Below are positions 61,121 through 64,000 of a stretch of 64,000 nt of DNA, one piece after another; the first letter of the stretch is position 1; the number at the start of each line of letters is the position of its first letter. The notes below the pieces were generated by a model. It was given only the letters and a program-made list of their open reading frames with translations. It searched no databases and had not been told where the DNA came from. The DNA is taken from contig JAMKCF010000008.1 of NCBI GenBank assembly GCA_023634235.1, positions 12,491,676 to 12,555,675 on the forward strand. The letters are read 5' to 3'. Source of the DNA: Pisaster brevispinus (Eukaryota > Echinodermata > Asteroidea > Forcipulatida > Asteriidae). Position numbers and translations under genes: made by a program.

Positions 61121-62550
61121 GAGCTCACTGTGATGCGATTCACTCGCTCCTCTCCACTGATTTCAGTGAGAAGAGAATTAAGCTAATGAATATGACGATG
61201 ATGGCAACGGCAAGGGTTTGGAATTGAAACTCAGTTTCCTGCTAGCAACAAGGAAGACCCGCGCCCCACTGCTCAGAACATCGTCCTCCCATCCGCTCAC
61301 TTCGCCGTCAAATAAGACGGCCCTGTGGGAAATTGGCAGATCGAATGCGGCTGTAATTGCTCTACTAGTTACACGGTGAAAGAGAGCAAGCAAGATGGAG
61401 AGTGAGAAGGGGAGAGGGGAAAATACGAAATATCTCTTCCCCCCTCTTCATCCATCAATTCCTCTGGGTTCGCAATTGTGCATTAGAATAGACAAGCACA
61501 CGAACTCTGTGTACCACCCACGGCAATATCCATTCACTTGCGGGGTTATCAATGACAAACATTTTCGCAAGGAATTTTCTCTTTGTTGGTGTAGGCTGCT
61601 CTTATGAAAACCGTTTACTATATTCCCTGCACTGTGCAGGTATGCAAACGCTCGCCGGTCAGCTTTTTTGTAATTACATAAATCACCGAGATAAAATCTT
61701 TAGCGAGTTGCGCTTATTCCTGCGGGCATAATAAACGTAGCGTGGTTACGGTGACGTATCCTGGGCCTGTCTACAACTACCATCATGGGCATTTTTTGTT
61801 CTTTCTTTGAATGTGCAATATTGACTCGCAAATCTAACACCCACTTTAACCCCAAGGGGTGTATGTTCAATACACGTACTTTGCATTTCTTTCCACCAAG
61901 GTATCTTAAGGCTCTGTGAGCCAGTAGACTCCGTAAACGACTGCCGATAAAGTAACTGCGTCACTCAAACGAAAACAAACCCAGACAATCGGGTGATATT
62001 TTCTTCCAAATTAGTTCACCTGCACACTTAGCAGCTACCAAAAGTGATTAGTATGCATTTAATACTTGCTGTATGTATTGGTGCCTTTTAATTAATCAAT
62101 TGATCCGTTAATGCATGCCGCCCACGCATTGTTCTTGCTTTGAAATTTTACCCGGCGGCTGACTTGGTAATAACCTAGTCACCCTCAATTTTAATAGAAA
62201 ATAAACAACACTATAGGCAATTATTAAAGGTGGTTTTTACAAGACAAACATAGTTTTCATTGGACTTAATAGCATTGCCATTACCAAATTATATACGGGC
62301 TAATATCTATAATTATTTACTTACTTTTTGATTGATTTATTTTGTTTTGATGAGATAATTTTCACGATCGCTGCTAATGTATATTTGCGTCGTATATTAT
62401 GGAGGAACTAATTATTGATTCCTGACCCACGTTAATGTATGATTAAAGTTGGTTTTGTTACACATACCTACTTGTTCTTATGAAATGTACTAAAATTATC
62501 GGCACCAATAAATAATCATAAATTAAATGTAACTTAATTTAAATCCATAA
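61121..62550. other. Upstream region of the TMEM45-like gene
   Basis: Presumed promoter and 5' untranslated region. A minus-strand frame of 71 codons at 61178-61393 is probably not a gene. No definite TATA box was identified. Confidence 0.4.
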
Positions 62551-62551
62551 C

Positions 62552-62867
62552 CACTCCAGAAACTTCCGGGTCAAAACTCACCTTAATCCGGATCCAGAGT
62601 AGTCTGACCCGGAATATGTGTCAAAATGACCAAGAAATGACCCAGAAATGGTTCAAAATTACCCAGAAATGGTTCAATATGACCCAGAAATGGTTCAAAA
62701 TGACACAGAAATTGCTCAAAATGACCCGGAAATTGCTCAAAATGACTCTTAATCAGAAACAAGTCCCATTGTTTAAACATTTTCTGGGTCAGCCTGACCC
62801 GGAACTGAGTCACCCCCGAACCCGACACAGAACCTTGGTCAATTCTGACCTGGGAGTTTTTAGAGTG
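62552..62867. mobile_element. GGGTCA-family element, copy 5 (full length, 316 bp)
   Basis: It begins CACTCCAGAAACTTCCGGGT and ends TGACCTGGGAGTTTTTAGAG plus TG, so both termini are present. The interior (62620-62745) is six tandem units of about 21 bases, AAATGACCCAGAAATGGTTC. A GGGTCAGCCTGACCC palindrome lies at 62786-62800. Confidence 0.8.
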
Positions 62868-62964
62868 GAACTTCCAAGAACATCAAAAGCGGAATCTGTT
62901 TGCTACCAGCCACAATTAAAAGTGACGTGCAAAGTTGTGACTAGTCCTCTGTTTCCTACACTTG

Positions 62965-63333
62965 TAAACAAACAAACAAACAAACAAACACCCCAACACC
63001 CCCAAACAAACAAACAAACAAACAAACAAACAAACACCCCAACACCCCAACAAACAAACAAACAAACAAGCAAACAAACACCTAACACCCCCAACAAACA
63101 AACAAACAAACAAACAAACACCCCAACACCCCAAACAAACAAACAAACAAACAAACAAACAAACAAACAAACACCCCAACAAACACCCAAACACCCCAAC
63201 AAACAAACAAACAAACAAACAAACACCCCAACAAACAAACAAACAAACAAACACCCCAACAAACAATCAAACACCCCCAACAAACAAACAAACACCCCAA
63301 CAAACAACAGAAACAAACAAACAAACAAATACA
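62965..63333. repeat. AAAC tract with CACCCCAACA interruptions, locus 3 (longest)
   Basis: About 370 bases of AAAC blocks separated by CACCCCAACA or CACCCCCAACA at irregular intervals. Long frames on both strands here are low complexity. Confidence 0.9.
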
Positions 63334-63883
63334 CAAAAGCATAGCTGTCAAACTGTACGTTAAAGTCCAATATGCGTTTCTAAGAAAATTAAAAAATTCA
63401 CTGACACAAGTAGCTATCAGCTGAGATGCTAACGTAATCTAACTAATAAAACTCATTAGTTCTGAAGGTCTAGCTGTGATCAAATAACGTACTCAACAGA
63501 GCCCTTCGACCAGAAGATGTGGGAAAAGACTTGAGAGGATGTGACTCGAGAAAGTCAATTACACCTTGAGAATGTCAATGTCTTCCCCTCCACTACCGGG
63601 TTACAGTTGACCGGGCTGCCCGGCTTCCGGCTTGCCCAGTTTGGGGTATGGAATTACTACCCGTAAATCTCAGAGAGAAATACATACACAGACCTAATTT
63701 AATCTAATCTTAGTTCCATGATTTAATTGAGACTAATGCCAAGTCAGTTTGCGAAGTTTAATGTTGCTAAACAAAATCAGCTTGGGGTTGGTTACACACA
63801 AAGTACAACCATAGCTCTTTGGCTAATAAGCAGGCTAAAGCAAAATGGTGCGTATGTCTCAGCATAGAGAGAGGGGGTCTCAG

Positions 63884-63956
63884 CGAACACTTTAAGAAAC
63901 ATAGCAATCCTTTAAGAAACATAGCAAACACTTTAAGAAACATAGCAATCCTTTAA
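63884..63956. repeat. Tandem CTTTAAGAAACATAGCAA units
   Basis: Four units of about 20-22 bases in two alternating versions (ACACTTTAAG and ATCCTTTAAG). Confidence 0.85.
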
Positions 63957-64000
63957 AGTGGGTATCCAGGGTCAATTTCAGTTTCCTGATCCACTCATTT

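Noticed and set aside
62616..63344. 242-codon plus-strand open frame
   Set aside because: The translation is the 21-bp sub-repeats of a GGGTCA-family element followed by Lys/Gln/Thr/Asn repeats from the AAAC satellite; it is not a gene.
62903..63370. 155-codon Cys/Phe/Leu/Val frame on the minus strand
   Set aside because: It is the reverse complement of the AAAC/CACCCC satellite; low complexity. The same applies to the frames at 29183-29465, 53165-53440 and 6299-6769.

Overview
The window is eukaryotic, AT-rich, intron-rich and full of repeats. Its gene content is split EF-hand exons, single-exon SRCR domains with phase-1 boundaries, and a TMEM45-type seven-helix protein. The repeat stock is L2/CR1-like LINEs, many short inverted-repeat elements, and composite AAAC/CACCCC microsatellites. 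Together these suggest an invertebrate deuterostome, most likely an echinoderm and perhaps a sea star. The taxon is an inference from style and remembered repeat families, not proven by any marker here.

Layout. (1) 3.1-11.8 kb, minus strand: the first three coding exons of a calbindin/calretinin/secretagogin-type hexa-EF-hand protein. Phases join perfectly and the gene runs off the left edge. Its introns hold palindromic DNA and short inverted-repeat elements. (2) 15.4-19.5 kb, minus strand: a complete five-exon gene for a 394-residue type I membrane receptor (signal peptide, three SRCR domains, one transmembrane helix, ten-residue tail). (3) 20.6-26.2 kb: a large inverted-repeat element with arms of about 1.2 kb and TTAA near both ends. 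A 5'-truncated but otherwise open LINE sits inside its left arm. A two-array inverted 21-bp minisatellite lies directly beside it. (4) 28.6-31.0 kb, plus strand: half of another SRCR domain and, 1.8 kb on, a transmembrane plus PPxY-tail exon. The exon that should join them was not found, so this receptor gene is partial, broken or misassembled. (5) 31-60 kb: no convincing gene. It holds dispersed short inverted-repeat elements, including a GGGTCA/TGACCC-rich family whose copies carry nuclear-receptor-like palindromes, and a 100-N assembly gap. (6) 60.3-61.1 kb, minus strand: an uninterrupted 285-residue TMEM45 (DUF716) protein. (7) 62.5-63.3 kb: a full-length GGGTCA-family element, then a long AAAC/CACCCC satellite.

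The genes are unrelated in function apart from the two SRCR loci, which are transcribed divergently from either side of the inverted-repeat/LINE island. I found no compelling new biochemical system. The most unusual material is the nested inverted-repeat architecture, a 91-bp near-perfect hairpin at 603-789, the receptor-site-bearing repeats, and the incomplete SRCR gene.
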